A stretch of 43,296 bases of DNA from the NCBI GenBank assembly GCA_008931825.1, contig QXVZ01033917.1:1-43296 (forward strand), in the 5' to 3' direction. The translations under genes and the position numbers were made by a program. The stretch is from Phallusia fumigata (Eukaryota; Chordata; Ascidiacea; Phlebobranchia; Ascidiidae). Shown in pieces: positions 21,845-34,535 of this stretch (position 1 is its first letter; every line of letters starts with the position of its first letter). Below the pieces are notes generated by a model. The model saw nothing but the letters and a program-made list of their open reading frames with translations, was not told the origin of the DNA and did not search any database.

Positions 21845-23829
21845 TCAGTGGCCTTTGTAGTTTGGTGGTCTTTTCTCTTTGAATGCTGTTAGGCCCTCAA
21901 TTCGATCTTTTGTGGGTATAACCTGAAAGAGTAACTGTTTCTCCAGTGCAATCATGATCAATAAAAACGCTAGGCCACAAGAAGGTACGTGAAAGTAAGT
22001 GTTTATATTTAAGACACAATAAATAGGCAAAGTAAATTAACTGTTTGCATTGGTAAAGGTTTATAAAATTTGCAGCCAAACAACAAACCAAGGCTTGCAA
22101 CCAGTCTATATTATTTTGATAAACCATTTGTGTCCTTTATTTTTTGGTGCCACAGATCATCTTAATGCTGTGCAGCTATTTTGCTTTTATCAAGCGAAAT
22201 TAACTAAACTCAACGATAGCATAAAAACAAGTAAAACCTGGGCATAGCAGGCTTGCTCAAATGCCATTCCAGATGAAATGTCCACCTCAACGCCACGATT
22301 TATAGCTTCTTTTGCCATCCGAAGGGCTATAGGTCCCTTAATATTGTGAACATAATCACATCTATTCACTTAGTAGAGTATTATGTTCATAAAGAACTAA
22401 GTGTATCTGTTATATTTTATTTTACCTGTGGTAATATTGCTTTTGCAACTTGCAAGGACTTTAGGTATGCTGCATCCCCTGAGTCATTCTGATCCACTGA
22501 ATGGTTAACCAAACCTATTGTTTTAGCCTGTTGAGATAATAATTAGGTTTTACATGAAGTAAATATCACAGTTACATAAAACTACCTGATTTCCATCAAC
22601 AAGACTTCCAGTAAAGATCAATTCTTTTGCTAAGCTTGGCCCTACAAGGCGGGCTAGGTTTTGGGTTCCTCCTGTTAACAAAAAGGTTGTGGAAACCAGA
22701 TTCATATAAATTGTAGCAAAATTAATACAAACCTCCTCCTGGAATGATAGCAAGCTTTGTTTCCACCAATCCCATTTTTACACTTGAAGCTGCCAAACAA
22801 AAAATATTCCTATTTGACAATGGCAATTAACATTTCTTTCCCAAGTATAAGCACTTCCAAGGACAAACACATAACACTTGTTGATATTGATGATTCTGTC
22901 ATTTGTATGAAAGTTATTTTGATACATACCAGCAACCCGAATATCAAAACCCAAAGCCATCTCAAGGCCCCCACCAACCGCAGTTCCATCTAATGCAGCA
23001 ATGGTTGGTATTGGAAATTGATAAATATCAAATAAAAGTCTTCGCAGTCGACCAACAAATGGTCCAACATCTTCTGGGGTCATTTTTGCTCTCTCCTTAA
23101 GATCAGCACCTAAGTGTACATATTATTAACTTGATGAGACTGTTTGTGGCTTTTAGAGCATTGTGAAAAACCTGCACAGAAGATTCCAGGCACCATACTG
23201 CGCATAATTAATACTCTTGCTTTTTGGTCATACTTCAGACTGTCCACTGCATCAATTAGCTGAAACAATAGTAGGTCAAATAACCATTCAGTTAAGTTTA
23301 CTTTATTGCCAACAAACCATTACATCTTACCAGTCTTGAAAGATTTTTGCTAAATGAATTTTTAGCTCCAGGTCTGTTTAATCCCAACACTATAACACCT
23401 GTAACATAAGCACAAAGGTAGGTTTTATGTGATGTCTTTTGCAATGATGATTTTAATTTTAAATTCAATAAAATCTGCAATTTTGACAGTGTGCACTTGT
23501 TGTGAGCAATTGATAAACGAATGCAAAAAATTATTTTCAAACTGATAAACTGATTGTTAGTTTATTCGGCGATCCATACTGAATGCAAAAAACCTATTTC
23601 ACTTAAAATGTTGTTTTCAAATTTTCCTACATTGCAGTAGTTCATTAAACAACATTCTATGCATAGCAAATAATTACTACAGACCTTCATGTTCCCCACT
23701 TAATCTGTCAACAACCAACTCATTGTCGTGCAATTCACTTGTTGACATGCATTTAAAATATCCTGGGTGTTTGTTTAAGATAGTCCTTCCATGAGTAAAA
23801 ATATTTCTAAATGTGTTACTCGTTAACAT
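21845..23829 (-). CDS. AUH: AUH, 3-methylglutaconyl-CoA hydratase (enoyl-CoA hydratase family), 9 exons, 300 aa
   Basis: Mitochondrial enzyme that hydrates 3-methylglutaconyl-CoA to HMG-CoA in leucine breakdown; the mammalian enzyme also binds AU-rich RNA. Exons 5' to 3': 23829-23685, 23398-23331, 23259-23172, 23109-22930, 22789-22733, 22671-22586, 22527-22426, 22336-22238, 21922-21845; phases agree throughout (903 bases with stop). Exon 1 gives a basic, Ser/Thr-rich transit peptide. [14 protein letters not shown] spans the first oxyanion-hole region; GGGLE (Glu150) and LVETKL (Glu170) hold the two catalytic acids, 20 residues apart as in human AUH. It ends [16 protein letters not shown], very close to the AUH terminus and unlike ECHDC2. 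The lysine-rich RNA-binding helix is only partly kept ([11 protein letters not shown]). Length is slightly under human (339). The start ATG is the only one in the first exon giving a transit peptide; TAATCAG at about 23845 could be a splice acceptor. Confidence 0.92.
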
Positions 23830-26591
23830 AATGTGTGCACCTGATTAACCTTAAACTGTTTTGTTCACTATGTATATAAACATAAAATTGTTGAATAACA
23901 ATATCAGTAAATAATGTGAGGGCATTTTTTTTTAAATTCATAAAATATGATGACACATCAAGCAATAGAACAAGGACTTTTTGTTTCTTCCAAAAACAGT
24001 AGTGAAAATTGTTTTGTAAATGAATTAAAGAGTGTATGAAAAGAATGAGAATGGAATCCTCCCTACACGCAACTTTGATTCTTAACTTAATAAACGCATC
24101 TTTTTAGAAACACAACCCTAATTATTGCTAATTAGCCTGAAAATGTTCATTTTTCTACAAAATACCATGTTTTTGTAGCTGGCACACTGTGGTCGTGTCG
24201 TGCACACTGCACACACGATATGTGGTCCTGCTCTGCCACCATTCTCAGCTTTTTTACCTGGGACTACGTTCATAATCTACATTTTACACAAACGGTTTCC
24301 GAAATGTACACCAGACGATAAACAGTTGCAGCAAACTTGCCCAACATTAGCCTTTTCCTAAATTACTGTTTTACATATTTCTCAGAACAGTCCCTGTGGG
24401 TAAAACCCCTTTAAACACAGAAAATAATTTTGGTTTCGACAGTTACTTTTTTATGCTCTTCATATTTCTGTAGCATTAACTATCGCTAATTTTTATTAAA
24501 CAAAACATGGAAATTGCTTTTCATATTTCTTAGAACGGACCATGTGGCAAAAACTTTTTTACCACAGAGAAAATAATTTCATTGTCCACAGTTTCGTCAT
24601 GGATACATCCATTATACATAGATGCACCCTGCTCTTTAAATAATCAATTGCGTACATTTTTATTTGGTATTTAGCAATACGACCGTTGACCACATTTTAC
24701 GTCAGAGAAGTAGATGAAAATGAAAAATACGTCGATTGCCCCTACCCTGTCATACATGTTTGAGCCAAGTTGTGCGACTGTATTAATCGTTCCACGAGCG
24801 ACAGAGAGTGCCTAAGCCTTGTAGGCTACATACTGTAACTAAGAGCCTGCTAAACGCAGAAACATAAAGCAGTGACGTTATCAACTTGACACGCTAACAT
24901 TTTGAAATTTCTAAACTGGTACACTCCGTTCAAAGTTTGCCTACCGACTGCCCTGGGGATAATTTTTAAACCACCCCCAATACGTTTTAAGACAACTTGT
25001 TGACGTGATTATCATGTTGATTGGATCTTACAAATAAGCTACGATGCCATTTAATTGTCGCAGACAAATATTTTGATGAGCAATACATTAGGTAAGTGGA
25101 GCTACAGTTGTATGTTATAGACACTATGTGGCGCCATAGTTTCGCATCAAGCCACAAGGATCCAGCCGAAAGGCAAAAGTTACTGCTTTCTGGAAAAAAG
25201 AGGTAGATTTTTTGCGCACATCACTGCATATTATAAATGTGTTGAACCACTGTTGTTTTAAAGTAAAACAATCATTTCTTGAACATGCAAGTTAGACAAA
25301 AAAGTCCCCTAGACATTTTGCACTTCTTCCTTCCCCCTAAAGCCTAATACAGCGCTGGGTAATCATAATCATATGTGCTTTCGCGTCATTACACAAAAGA
25401 AAAAATAATTATTTCGGCGCGAACAGAAATATGGCACTTTTTGTTTTTCGTGGTGATGTAAGTTAAAAACCACAATATAATATAGGGAACAAAAAAGAAA
25501 TGCAATAGTTTTTTTGTAAAACAAAGCTTAGTAAAGCGTTGTCCAAAACCTAGATTTTACAATCACCATGAAAAACATCAGTTTGTGCGTGTTTGTGGAA
25601 TATTAGGTAAGTTACTGAATTTACAAAGTCCTGACGATTTCCGCCCGACTTTTTGCGTAATCCCGCGTGGGTACAAGTGAAAATTCGCCTTAAACAGGAT
25701 GTGGAAGCGGATTTAAATTAAACCGCGACACCGCACTACCATCTAAATCCCATTGGATGGCGTCATGTCTTTTTGGCCGAAAATAAACGATGCACTGTTT
25801 TGGTTGCAAAAACACGGGTGTATTTCAGTCCACTTTTGGTTTTATAGTTTATGCGTGCTATTTTAGGTGAAATGGTCCTGTTTTAGAAAATTTACGTTTT
25901 AAAATACTAAAAAGGCCAGTTTATAATATCATGTTCCAACAGGTTTACAATGATAACGAGTTGGAAAGTAGCCTTTCAACTAAATACATGCAACAAAATT
26001 TTGCATTTATGATTTGAATTCGTCTGTCAAAACTTTACCTAAGCATTTTACAGTCCAATAAGCCGCCTAATATTTTTAAACGATTCTCAAAGGCGACGTC
26101 TTGATCTTTTTTTCAGATAGCCTAATTTTATTAGTTAACTTATTTTTTTTTACAAAAGCTCTTCATGCGCGAAAAAAAATTTCGATGTCAAATTTTTGCG
26201 GTGACATCATGCTCTTGCCCAGATAGCGTTAAAAGCAAACATTGTGTAACGTCGCATATCCGGAGTGTTGGCCATGGCTATTTTAATCGCATCGGCCCAC
26301 GTTTTTGGGTTGCAATGTGCACGGGTACAACACATCATCGTGCAGAGCGTGATAGCAATATCACCAGGTGATCATTTTAACGACGGGCTTTTGAGAACCG
26401 CTCTTTATTGTAACAGTGATGCAACGAACGAAATATAACAACGGCTGCGATTGTGTGCACATGTCAGGGGCCGGAGTTCCGGCAACGAAGAACAATAAAA
26501 AACTTATCTCAAAGATTATCGTTACATGGTGAAATCACACAAACTCGAGCTGTTAGTTTACAGGCGTTTGACGTTTCATCATCTGGAAGTG
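23830..26591. other. Intergenic region upstream of AUH
   Basis: About 2.8 kb with no supported gene. It contains the AUH 5' flank, a diverged direct repeat (24374-24593, listed separately) and AT-rich sequence. Open frames such as 26165-26371 show no family motif. A bidirectional promoter is possible but not visible. Confidence 0.4.
24374..24593. repeat. Diverged direct repeat, period 148
   Basis: CATATTTCTCAGAAC at 24374 and CATATTTCTTAGAAC at 24522 start two related stretches of about 72 bases that both run through TGTGG, an ACCAC/ACAC-rich part, GAAAATAATTT and CAGTT. Substitutions are scattered, so this is an old tandem duplication or two copies of a small repeat. Confidence 0.6.
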
Positions 26592-28058
26592 AGCAATTTG
26601 AATGTCGTCCTTGTACTGAACACGGGAAAAACACACGTTTTAAACTATAACGGTGCCTGCAGACTACGGAAAGTATAAAACATTATTCGTTGCTAGCGAC
26701 AAATGTCATCTATAGGGCTGGGCATAAACATGACAAGATTTAGCAACAAAGACTTTCGCCGTAGTAGCGCTTACAGCGTTCCTTTTTTGCCACAGGAGTG
26801 TCACCTCAATCAAGCGTACGGGAATCTCCAATGATGTCGTGTATATTTAGCGACTCCGGATTATCCTCCGAGAGAGCTGAACGGCTAAAATGAGGCGAAG
26901 TCGTACGAGGTGGAAGGTTCCGCTGGGCGGTAAAACTCAGTTTGCTTCCGCGCGCGCTTGCATCGCAAAGGAACATCTACAATAAGCACCATTGAGTTTG
27001 GCTGACTACGTCTGCGGTATAAAAATTTGCCATGGTATAACTATCGTTTTTATCTTTGTGTGCAGTTGAAAAAAATTTTACGTCATGGTTTTGGTCCTTG
27101 TAAGTTGTAATACTGTTGAAACATATTCAAATAACCCTAAAGTAACTGTGGCATTTCTAAACGGGTTAGACCGAACAATCCTCTATCAGCTACTTAATAC
27201 GATTTGCAGGACCGCCATTAAGTTATTAAATATACAACCAAACTTTACAAGTCACGATGAACGGAGGTTGAAGCGGGAGAAACGTGTTTTATAAAATGCG
27301 TTGCTGTCAAAAATTGCGCTACNAGCAATTTGAATGTCGTCCTTGTACTGAACATGGGAAAAACACACGTTTTAAACTATAACGATGCCTGCAGACTACG
27401 CAAAATATAAAACATTATTCGTTGCTAGTGACAAATGTCATCCATAGGGCTGGGCATAAACATGACAAGATTTAGTAACAAAGACTTTCGCCGTAGTAGC
27501 GCTTACAGCGTTCCTTTTTGCCACAGGAGTGTCACCTCAATCAAGCGTACGGGAATCTCCAATGATGTCGTGTATATTTAGCGACTCCGGATTATCCTCC
27601 GAGAGAGCTGAGCGGCTAAAATGAGGCGAAGTCGTACGAGGTGGAAGGTTCCGCTGGGCGGTAAAACTCAGTTTGCTTCCGCGCGCGCTTGCATCGCAAA
27701 GGAACATCTACAATAAGCACCATTCAGTTTTGGCTGACTACGTCTGCGGTATAAAAATTTGCCATGGTATAACTATCGTTTTTATCTTTGTGTGCAGTTG
27801 AAAAATTTTTTAACGTCATGGTTTTGGGCCTTGTAAGTTGTAATACTGTTGAAACATATTAAAATAACCCTAAAATAACTGTGGCATTTCTAAACTGGTT
27901 AGACCGAAGAATCCTCTATCGCGTACTTAATACGATTCGCAGGACCGCCATCAAGTTATTAAATATACAACCAAACTTTACAAGTCACGATGAACGGAGA
28001 TTGAAGCGGGAGAAACGTGTTTTATTATAAAATGCGTTGCTGTCAAAAATTGCGCTAC
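26592..28058. repeat. Two near-identical copies of about 730 bases either side of a single N
   Basis: 26592-27322 is repeated as 27324-28058 with a few substitutions and small indels; an N at 27323 separates them. Both copies start AGCAATTTGAATGTCGTCC and end AAAAATTGCGCTAC. The exact coincidence with an N points to two alleles placed side by side during assembly. Each copy contains a TATA-like element (27018 and about 27752). The 69-codon frame at 27085 in copy one is broken by a stop in copy two, so it is probably not coding. Confidence 0.85.
27018..27025 (+). promoter_or_regulatory. TATA-like element
   Basis: TATAAAAA in the context TCTGCGGTATAAAAATTTGCC, downstream of a GC-rich stretch, with TTTGTGTGCAG and an ATG (27085) followed at once by GTAAGT. 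It could be a plus-strand promoter with a short first exon, but no downstream exon was found before the convergent gene ending at 28146. A copy lies across the N at about 27752. Confidence 0.3.
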
Positions 28059-28145
28059 TCCAATTTTTAATTCTGCGTGGGCAAAGCGATTTTAGAAAAT
28101 TTCAATGTAAAAAACCAAACAAGCTATAGGTATTTTCCAGAAAGA

Positions 28146-30808
28146 TTAAAAAAAATAAAGCTCGACTGGTTTGGAACATAATGTATATACTGTCTCACCA
28201 GAAATCTGCTTTGTGTAGGCTTCCAGGTCTGCAATGCTGTTTCGGGAAACTGGATTTGAAAACGTTCCGCCATTTTCAATTTTTGAACTGTTTGCATTGG
28301 AGAGAAAAGCCGTAGCAGTGTACATAGTGTCTGTCTGTTTAACAGTGGCGTTTATTGAATCCACCGTAAGTGATTTACATTTTACGGCTCCCTCGCTTTT
28401 CGGGTAAAGAACTGAATCCAACTTTAATTTCTTTTCTCGAATAGTGTAGCTTTCATCGTTTGCAGGTGCAGCAAATATTTTTTGCTTTTTAAGAGCGCCG
28501 TTCAAATCAGCTATCTTTACAGAATCAGTTGCAGCATGTCCGTGATTACTTGGTGGTGCAAAGTTACCGTTTGGAGAAGGGATATGTGTTGGGACGTTTG
28601 GTTGACGACTAATAACTGTCCCTTGGTAGTTGGGCATTGGGAAATTTGTGGTCGATACAGGAGGGTGAGTAAATGGAAATGCAGCAAATTGCCCCCGTGG
28701 AAACGGCGGTCGATAAAATAGCACATTTCCTGCCTGAGGTCGAGCATATACCTGACTCATTGTGACGTGACTTTCCTGGCTACTTGTAAAATAAGGGACC
28801 ATTTGCATACAACCAGCAACCTCCACTCCAGTCGGCGGCTTTGCTTGAGTTGAGTTGCGCCTCTTCTTAACGCTTTTCGTATCGCACTTCTTTGCAGAAA
28901 TTGTGAAATGTCTTGCATTTCCTTGTGTGCCTTCCTGTATTTTACCTAACAGTGGACCACCAATCTGCACAAATTCGTTGCACCGAGGTATGAGAGCCAC
29001 TTCGGTTTGTGTGTTCTTGTCCAAAGCCTCAGTTTCTACATGAACAGCAGCATTGCCTACTGACTTGGGCTCGAGTGCTGGTGTTTGAGTTAATCTGTTG
29101 CACGACGGTATTTTTTGCAGCAACGAACATCGAAATTGGGTTTGGCAAGATCGCTCAATGCCCTCAACAGTTTCATCAGTTTGGTTGCTTGTCGAACCTT
29201 AAAATTCAATGATTTGTCAGTAAACAAATATCTTGAGCAATGCGATTTAATAAGAGCAACTAAAACGGCCAGAAACATTTTTTGACATGAACTCTAACTC
29301 GTAAATCTGCAGCAAAACATACAAGCACCATCTGTTCGATTTGACATGTTTATCAGGTTTATACGATATTTATTTTTGCCTACCTAGCAGAAGTTCTTCC
29401 AGGGCAGCGGACCTGCTGTCGAGTCTATTAAACCGAACATAAGTATCCAGCATGAAAAGTGCTGGTGACAGTTTGGTTAGGGTATCCCGGCCTGGTTCCA
29501 TGTTAACTTTCCACACTTCGCACCTGGCTAAAGATCGAAACCGATACTTTCGTACCAGCTTTTTGTCTCTAAAAATTCAATTTTTTTTACTGTTGAATTT
29601 AGCGAAACATTTGTTCCGAAAGTAGGCATTTATTTTACAACGCAATTTTTTTTAGTTGAATGGGAATAGTGTATGATGTTAGAGAAGGAAATAAACAGCA
29701 GAAATATTATTATTTCATTGTCATTATTTTATGTTTGGAAGTCTGAGATTCTCCGCAGCTTGATTCTAATTATACAAATCGGATAGTCCCGAATAAATCA
29801 AACAAAGTGAACGGGATTGTTAGGTGGATTTCCCCCAAAAACTTTTCCCAAACTCTACCTTCCCCGGCAAAAATACATAACCATCGTGACATGACGCAAA
29901 ACTAAAGGCCAATAAACAGCATCACGTAAAGGTAAAATAACCTTTTGAGTTTTTGTGTTTGTCTAAGGTCATATCATGCAAGTATGCTATAGTTTACACA
30001 AGCAAATTTGTGTTTTTAGACGTTTGGTCGCTTGTTTGTTTGAATTTCAGGCCGTAAACTTTTGTGGTCCTCCGTCTCCGTTGATTTGCAAAACCCAAAA
30101 AAATTCGTAAATTCTGTTGTGACGGCTAAAAAGTCGTTGTAACGCATGAGGCTAATATCACGCCAGCCAGGACCACTCCTTGGTGATAAATCTAGCTAAA
30201 TTAATAACTTCGATAATCAAACATAAATCTTTACCACCACACGCCCAAACCTTAAAACTAATTCAAGACGTAATTTCAAGCGTGTGATACAAATATACCG
30301 CAAAGAAGACTTTTTACACCAGAAATAATGATGACAAAAATTTCGTCACACAAATTGTTTGCGATATATTGTGAAACCTTAACGTATCTTACATCATTAA
30401 ATTTAAGTTTTGGTGAAAAAACTGATTAGCTTTCTTCAGGATGTAAAATGTTGTATTTACCTGTAGTTGTTAAATTTAAAGGAAATGCATTTTCCGCCAT
30501 TTTAGTCAAACTTATTACGACTGAAAGAACAAATATTCTACACAGGAAAATAAAAGCATATTGCGGAAGCTAAGTTTTGTTTAATAATAAAGAACATACA
30601 ATGCAAGTATAGGTGCGAATTTCTAAATAAACATTTGTGGCCGGTATCAAAAACTATGTTTGAAAAACAAGATATTTTCGAAATTTATAACTCACCTGTT
30701 TAAAAGAAATGTGATTGCCTCGGCAACAGATCCTTCGGAAATCACCACGTCAGAAAACAAACGCTTGACTTCTCCAGTTGTAAGACCGAAATAAAACGTT
30801 TCCGACAT
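28146..30808 (-). CDS. Unrecognised protein with LC8-type TQT motifs, 3 exons, 449 aa
   Basis: Exons 5' to 3': 30808-30696, 29568-29384, 29197-28146 (stop 28148-28146); phases agree and the total is 1350 bases. The first about 100 residues are helical and charged (starting MSETFYFGLTTGEVKRLF, later KYRFRSLARCEVW and ALEELLLG) and look like a folded domain of unknown type. The rest is low-complexity: three motifs of the dynein-light-chain LC8 kind, RSCQT (115-119), RLTQT (134-138) and KNTQT (160-164); the last two match the (K/R)xTQT consensus. A basic KKRRN (210-214) could be nuclear targeting. A Pro/Phe-rich stretch (about 250-300) and a Ser/Asn-rich tail follow. The ATG at 30808 is followed by a short 37-codon exon and a good GTGAGT donor. 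It shares the upstream interval with no recognised divergent gene. Function unknown; a scaffold role is a guess from the motifs. Confidence 0.65.
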
Positions 30809-33800
30809 GATTTGTTTTTAGACAAACAAACACTGCACTAACGGCACGTGTAACATTTGACTGAACAATGCAAACCTACTTTGTGGATGAACACACAACA
30901 AACAGTTCTGGAATTTTTTAGTTGTGTGTCACAAGCTATTTTGTTGACGTGTTTATCTTCAAAACGTCATAATAAACCTTGGCCCTTTGGTCATTGTTTG
31001 CAAGACAATCGTCAATTTCATTGTATGTTGTAATGGGCATGATTTAACTAGCACTGATAAGTCACTGGTGTGCGAACAATAACAGCAAAGTGTGTTTTTT
31101 GTTTGTAAGATAACAGCAAGACGTGAACAGTTTCAGTTTGTTTTATGTCACAGGAAAAGCTGTGTTTTTCAGCTACTATCGGCACAAAACTTCATGTAAT
31201 CCGTACATGATATTTCCGTTGTATGGCGCCAAGGATAATGCCACTTAACGTACAAACAACAGTAAAGCGGGTGAATCAAGTATATCGACCAACCTACGTA
31301 AAACATTCCGGTGAAGTCGATGAACCTTCTTGTCTTGTCATTAATCCCGCACACAAATTTGATGGACATTGTGTCAAGATGATTTCGGCGAAATTTTACG
31401 AAATGTCCCGTAAACAAATTGCGCAAAAAGCGAACATTCGTAATCACTGGCAATTGCTGACGTGGGTGCTTTACAACGTGTGGTGTCACCAACGTCAGCA
31501 AAGGATGGCACACCTACGAAAAATATAGGCATTACGGTGCATAATCGCCAAAGTTCTTATTACGCAATATAGGAACAAAACAGCTTAAAAAAACGACAAT
31601 CACTATACGTCGATGACGTTCGTCACATGCCTAGCAACTATAAACTATTTAATGTACTCTAGGGCCGTATTTGCTTGATTAAAAAATTGCTAATTGGTGG
31701 AAAATAGTTCAAAAAGGGGTAAAAAGCATATTTGCATTGTTGCGAATGAACTTTAGAGAAGCATGGATCCACACCCAATAATAGGTTTCAATGGCGATCT
31801 TGCATAATACTTTTATGGTTGGTAACCTAAATTTAAGTTCTCTTTTTCGTCTACGATGTAAATTTTATTTCTGTTTTTCCGAATAATATGCCTGCAGGGT
31901 AACAAATGATTTCTTTTCGGGAACGTTGACCGCAAACACTTCTAAGAGCTAAAATCGATGTCATCATTGTTTTTTAGGCTGTAGCTTGTCACTATGATTT
32001 GACATGGCGAAACAATAGCACCGGGTTGACTCACCGAAAAATATTATTGCACAAATCTCGGCGTTCGGAATTTACGCCGCCGGTTCATAAACGCGGAGAA
32101 AAGCAGTCTGGCGGAATCGTTCGAAATTACGACATAAGTTTTCGCCGAAACGCAGCAGTGGCTCTCATTGTGCCTTAGGGGTAGTGTTTCCCGTGCAATT
32201 AATAGTATGTGCACAATTTATACCACGTGACGTTAAGATCATATCTTGGTACCGTGTGTGTAAAACCAGTGTTAAATTTAAGCGTTTTAATATTTGCATG
32301 GTTGACATATGAATCCACTTCAGTGTTAAAGCAACACCTGCAAATCGTGGAACTTTGGCATCGCGTTAAAGGCAGACGTCGCCGAACTTGTTTACATTCA
32401 AAAATATGTTTTTTTTCTTCTGCTCTTCGACAATCCGATTATCGGCGCGATAGAAGGAGCCAAGTGCCAGCGTAATCGCACGAAAAATTTGCCTCAATCA
32501 AATTTATTTGTTTTCACAGAATTGAAGTACACGGCGGCTTCACAATAAATCGAAAATTCGTCCGAGCGATTATAGGATTTGCTGCTGTGACGTGGGTTTT
32601 AATCGTGGGCGGCGAAGAATTCTTGTGCAAGTAAATTTGCCACTGCAAAGCGCATAACATCGGATATCATTAACAAGTTATTGTTATTTATCTAACACTT
32701 TTGGGCTATTTACAGATTTCAAGTAGCAATTATCAGTTTAAGGTACCTGTCGCCCGGCCACTCGGAATACTTAGCACTGTCAAGATTGTGTTATTCTTCT
32801 TGTAGATCTGGGAGCGGCATTTGCTCAGAAAGTGCGCGAAGCCCACGATAAACCTTTTCATCACAATTGTTCTAGTTAGACATCCTTAATCTTTTTAGCC
32901 AAACACGCTTTATGGGTGGCCTGACTTAATCAATGTCAAAGCGAAATTGTCGTTGCCTATTCCGCTATTCTTAATTCGGTTAACGCCTACCACAAAGATT
33001 TTCTTGTTTATTCTTGCGTCCTGTAATGCACAAAATGGATGTCTAGACAATTTTTAAAAATTATAAACGTGATACACATAAACGATCTTTGCCGGTATTT
33101 AGAGTGTTGCAGAGATTATACAAAGGCTTAATTGCAAATTCTTTTGCTACTTTAAGCAACAGTAGTCGCGGTCAAAGGTAAACCCAACAAGGAGTTCGCT
33201 TTACCAAGATAGCGCGGATCGTGACTCGAATCACGTGACTCACATTTGCTACTATTTTCGCCGTGAAAGTCGAAACGCGCGACACAAGATGTATAAAGCA
33301 AACTCAGAAGTTCAATATGCCGCGCCAATAAGACTAAAACGAAATCGTTCATTAAACGTTGCCGCCACTTTGGCGTCGTAACGGGACTTTTTATTGTACT
33401 AATGTGGCAACAATTGTTTAAGGCTAGACAATAGTGAAGTGAACTTAACTCCAATTTATTCGCTTTGTTTTGGTTGCCGTTGCAAAACAAGCATTTATAC
33501 ACATGAAACACGGCACACTAAAACAACTTTGTGTCTTTATCAGTGCTGGATCAGCTTTTGCGCGGTTTTGTGTGTGTAGATTAACTGACTAAAAAACACA
33601 AGGTGAGTGACGTAAGTTTCGTAAGGCAAGTACGGATTACTGTCTATAAAAAAGTTTAACTCTGTTCCTCTTACAAACATACTTACTTTGTGTTTATTGA
33701 CTGGTTACTACAACCAGACAATGAAACAGATAAATTGGAAATAACCTGATTGAAATAATTACTGCTGCCTACCAACTTCCATGGTCTCTTCTACTTCCAC

Positions 33801-34289
33801 GTGTATAAATTTGTCAATAAAAGTTCGCATACTCTTTATGCTAATAACATGCTTTTGCGAAAACAATAAATATGTAAACGCGTTAAGGCTTCGTGACTAT
33901 GTATAATCCTATTTAGGTTTTCTACAGATTTAAATATAAGCAACAAATATGAAGTCACAAATAATGTATTGAATGCCTTGAGACAAAAACCACTTGCATG
34001 TAGCCGACCTAAACATTGCAAGTTGAAACTAAAGTACTACCAAAAGACCAATATAAAATTACGTTTGATGTTGCACTAGTTGGTTTTAGTACGTAATTTA
34101 ACTTATAAAAGAAAAAAATCCTGCACTTCTTTTTGTGGGCAATAATTATGGGTTCACTAAGATTCGTAGACTACACTAATAGTTTCCAGAATAAGCACCG
34201 CAAAAAAATTTCCATGACTGGACGATAAAATGGCCGATATTTGAAGCACCTTCTGTTCAGGATCCATTCTTGGAAGACGACATCAGCTG
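30809..34289. other. Intergenic region with no supported gene
   Basis: About 3.5 kb. Frames on both strands at 31169-31528 (101 and 114 codons) overlap each other; the plus one starts at ATG 31223, but neither resembles a known family. The interval 33150-33510 is open on the minus strand without motifs. The 5' flank of the zinc-finger gene begins before 34290; no TATA box is obvious. Confidence 0.35.
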
Positions 34290-34535
34290 ATGATGACGCC
34301 GAAGCCACCGCGCCTTTTTTCCTCTGCGCTTATACTAGAGTTAGCGCAGGCGCGCTCATATCAGAATCGACAAACGCTCGCACAAGACAATTATCTGCAG
34401 TTCTTATTTAACGCCGAGCAGGAGGATATTGCTGATTCAGTCGCCAACGTTGCTATTTTGCCTAAGCAATCGCACAGACAGCAACATACATACGACCCAG
34501 ACGTTACTGTTGACCAACAGTTAGAAACATGTTGA
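34290..34535 (+). CDS. 81-residue frame overlapping the start of the zinc-finger gene (upstream ORF or displaced N-terminus)
   Basis: ATG at 34290 (followed by a second ATG) opens 81 codons to TGA 34533-34535. The stop overlaps the downstream ATG (34529) in ATGTTGA. The peptide starts MMTPKPPRLFSSALILEL, where FSSALIL loosely resembles an Engrailed-homology-1 repressor motif, and is protein-like throughout. It may be a regulatory upstream frame, a first cistron, or the true N-terminus of the zinc-finger protein displaced by a small indel in this sequence. I cannot choose from the sequence alone. Confidence 0.4.
   Translation: MMTPKPPRLFSSALILELAQARSYQNRQTLAQDNYLQFLFNAEQEDIADSVANVAILPKQSHRQQHTYDPDVTVDQQLETC

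Noticed and set aside
27085..27294. 69-codon frame after the TATA-like element at 27018
   Set aside because: The near-identical copy beyond the N has a stop early in the same frame, so it is unlikely to be coding.
28146..30808. Possible SPATA2/tamo-like PUB domain in the 449-residue protein (KYRFRSLARCEVW segment)
   Set aside because: Only a few residues agree with the family as I recall it and no second motif supports it, so I left the protein unassigned.
31169..31528. 101-codon plus and 114-codon minus frames overlapping each other
   Set aside because: Neither has family motifs; the minus one lacks an ATG-based start in context. Left as unannotated open sequence.
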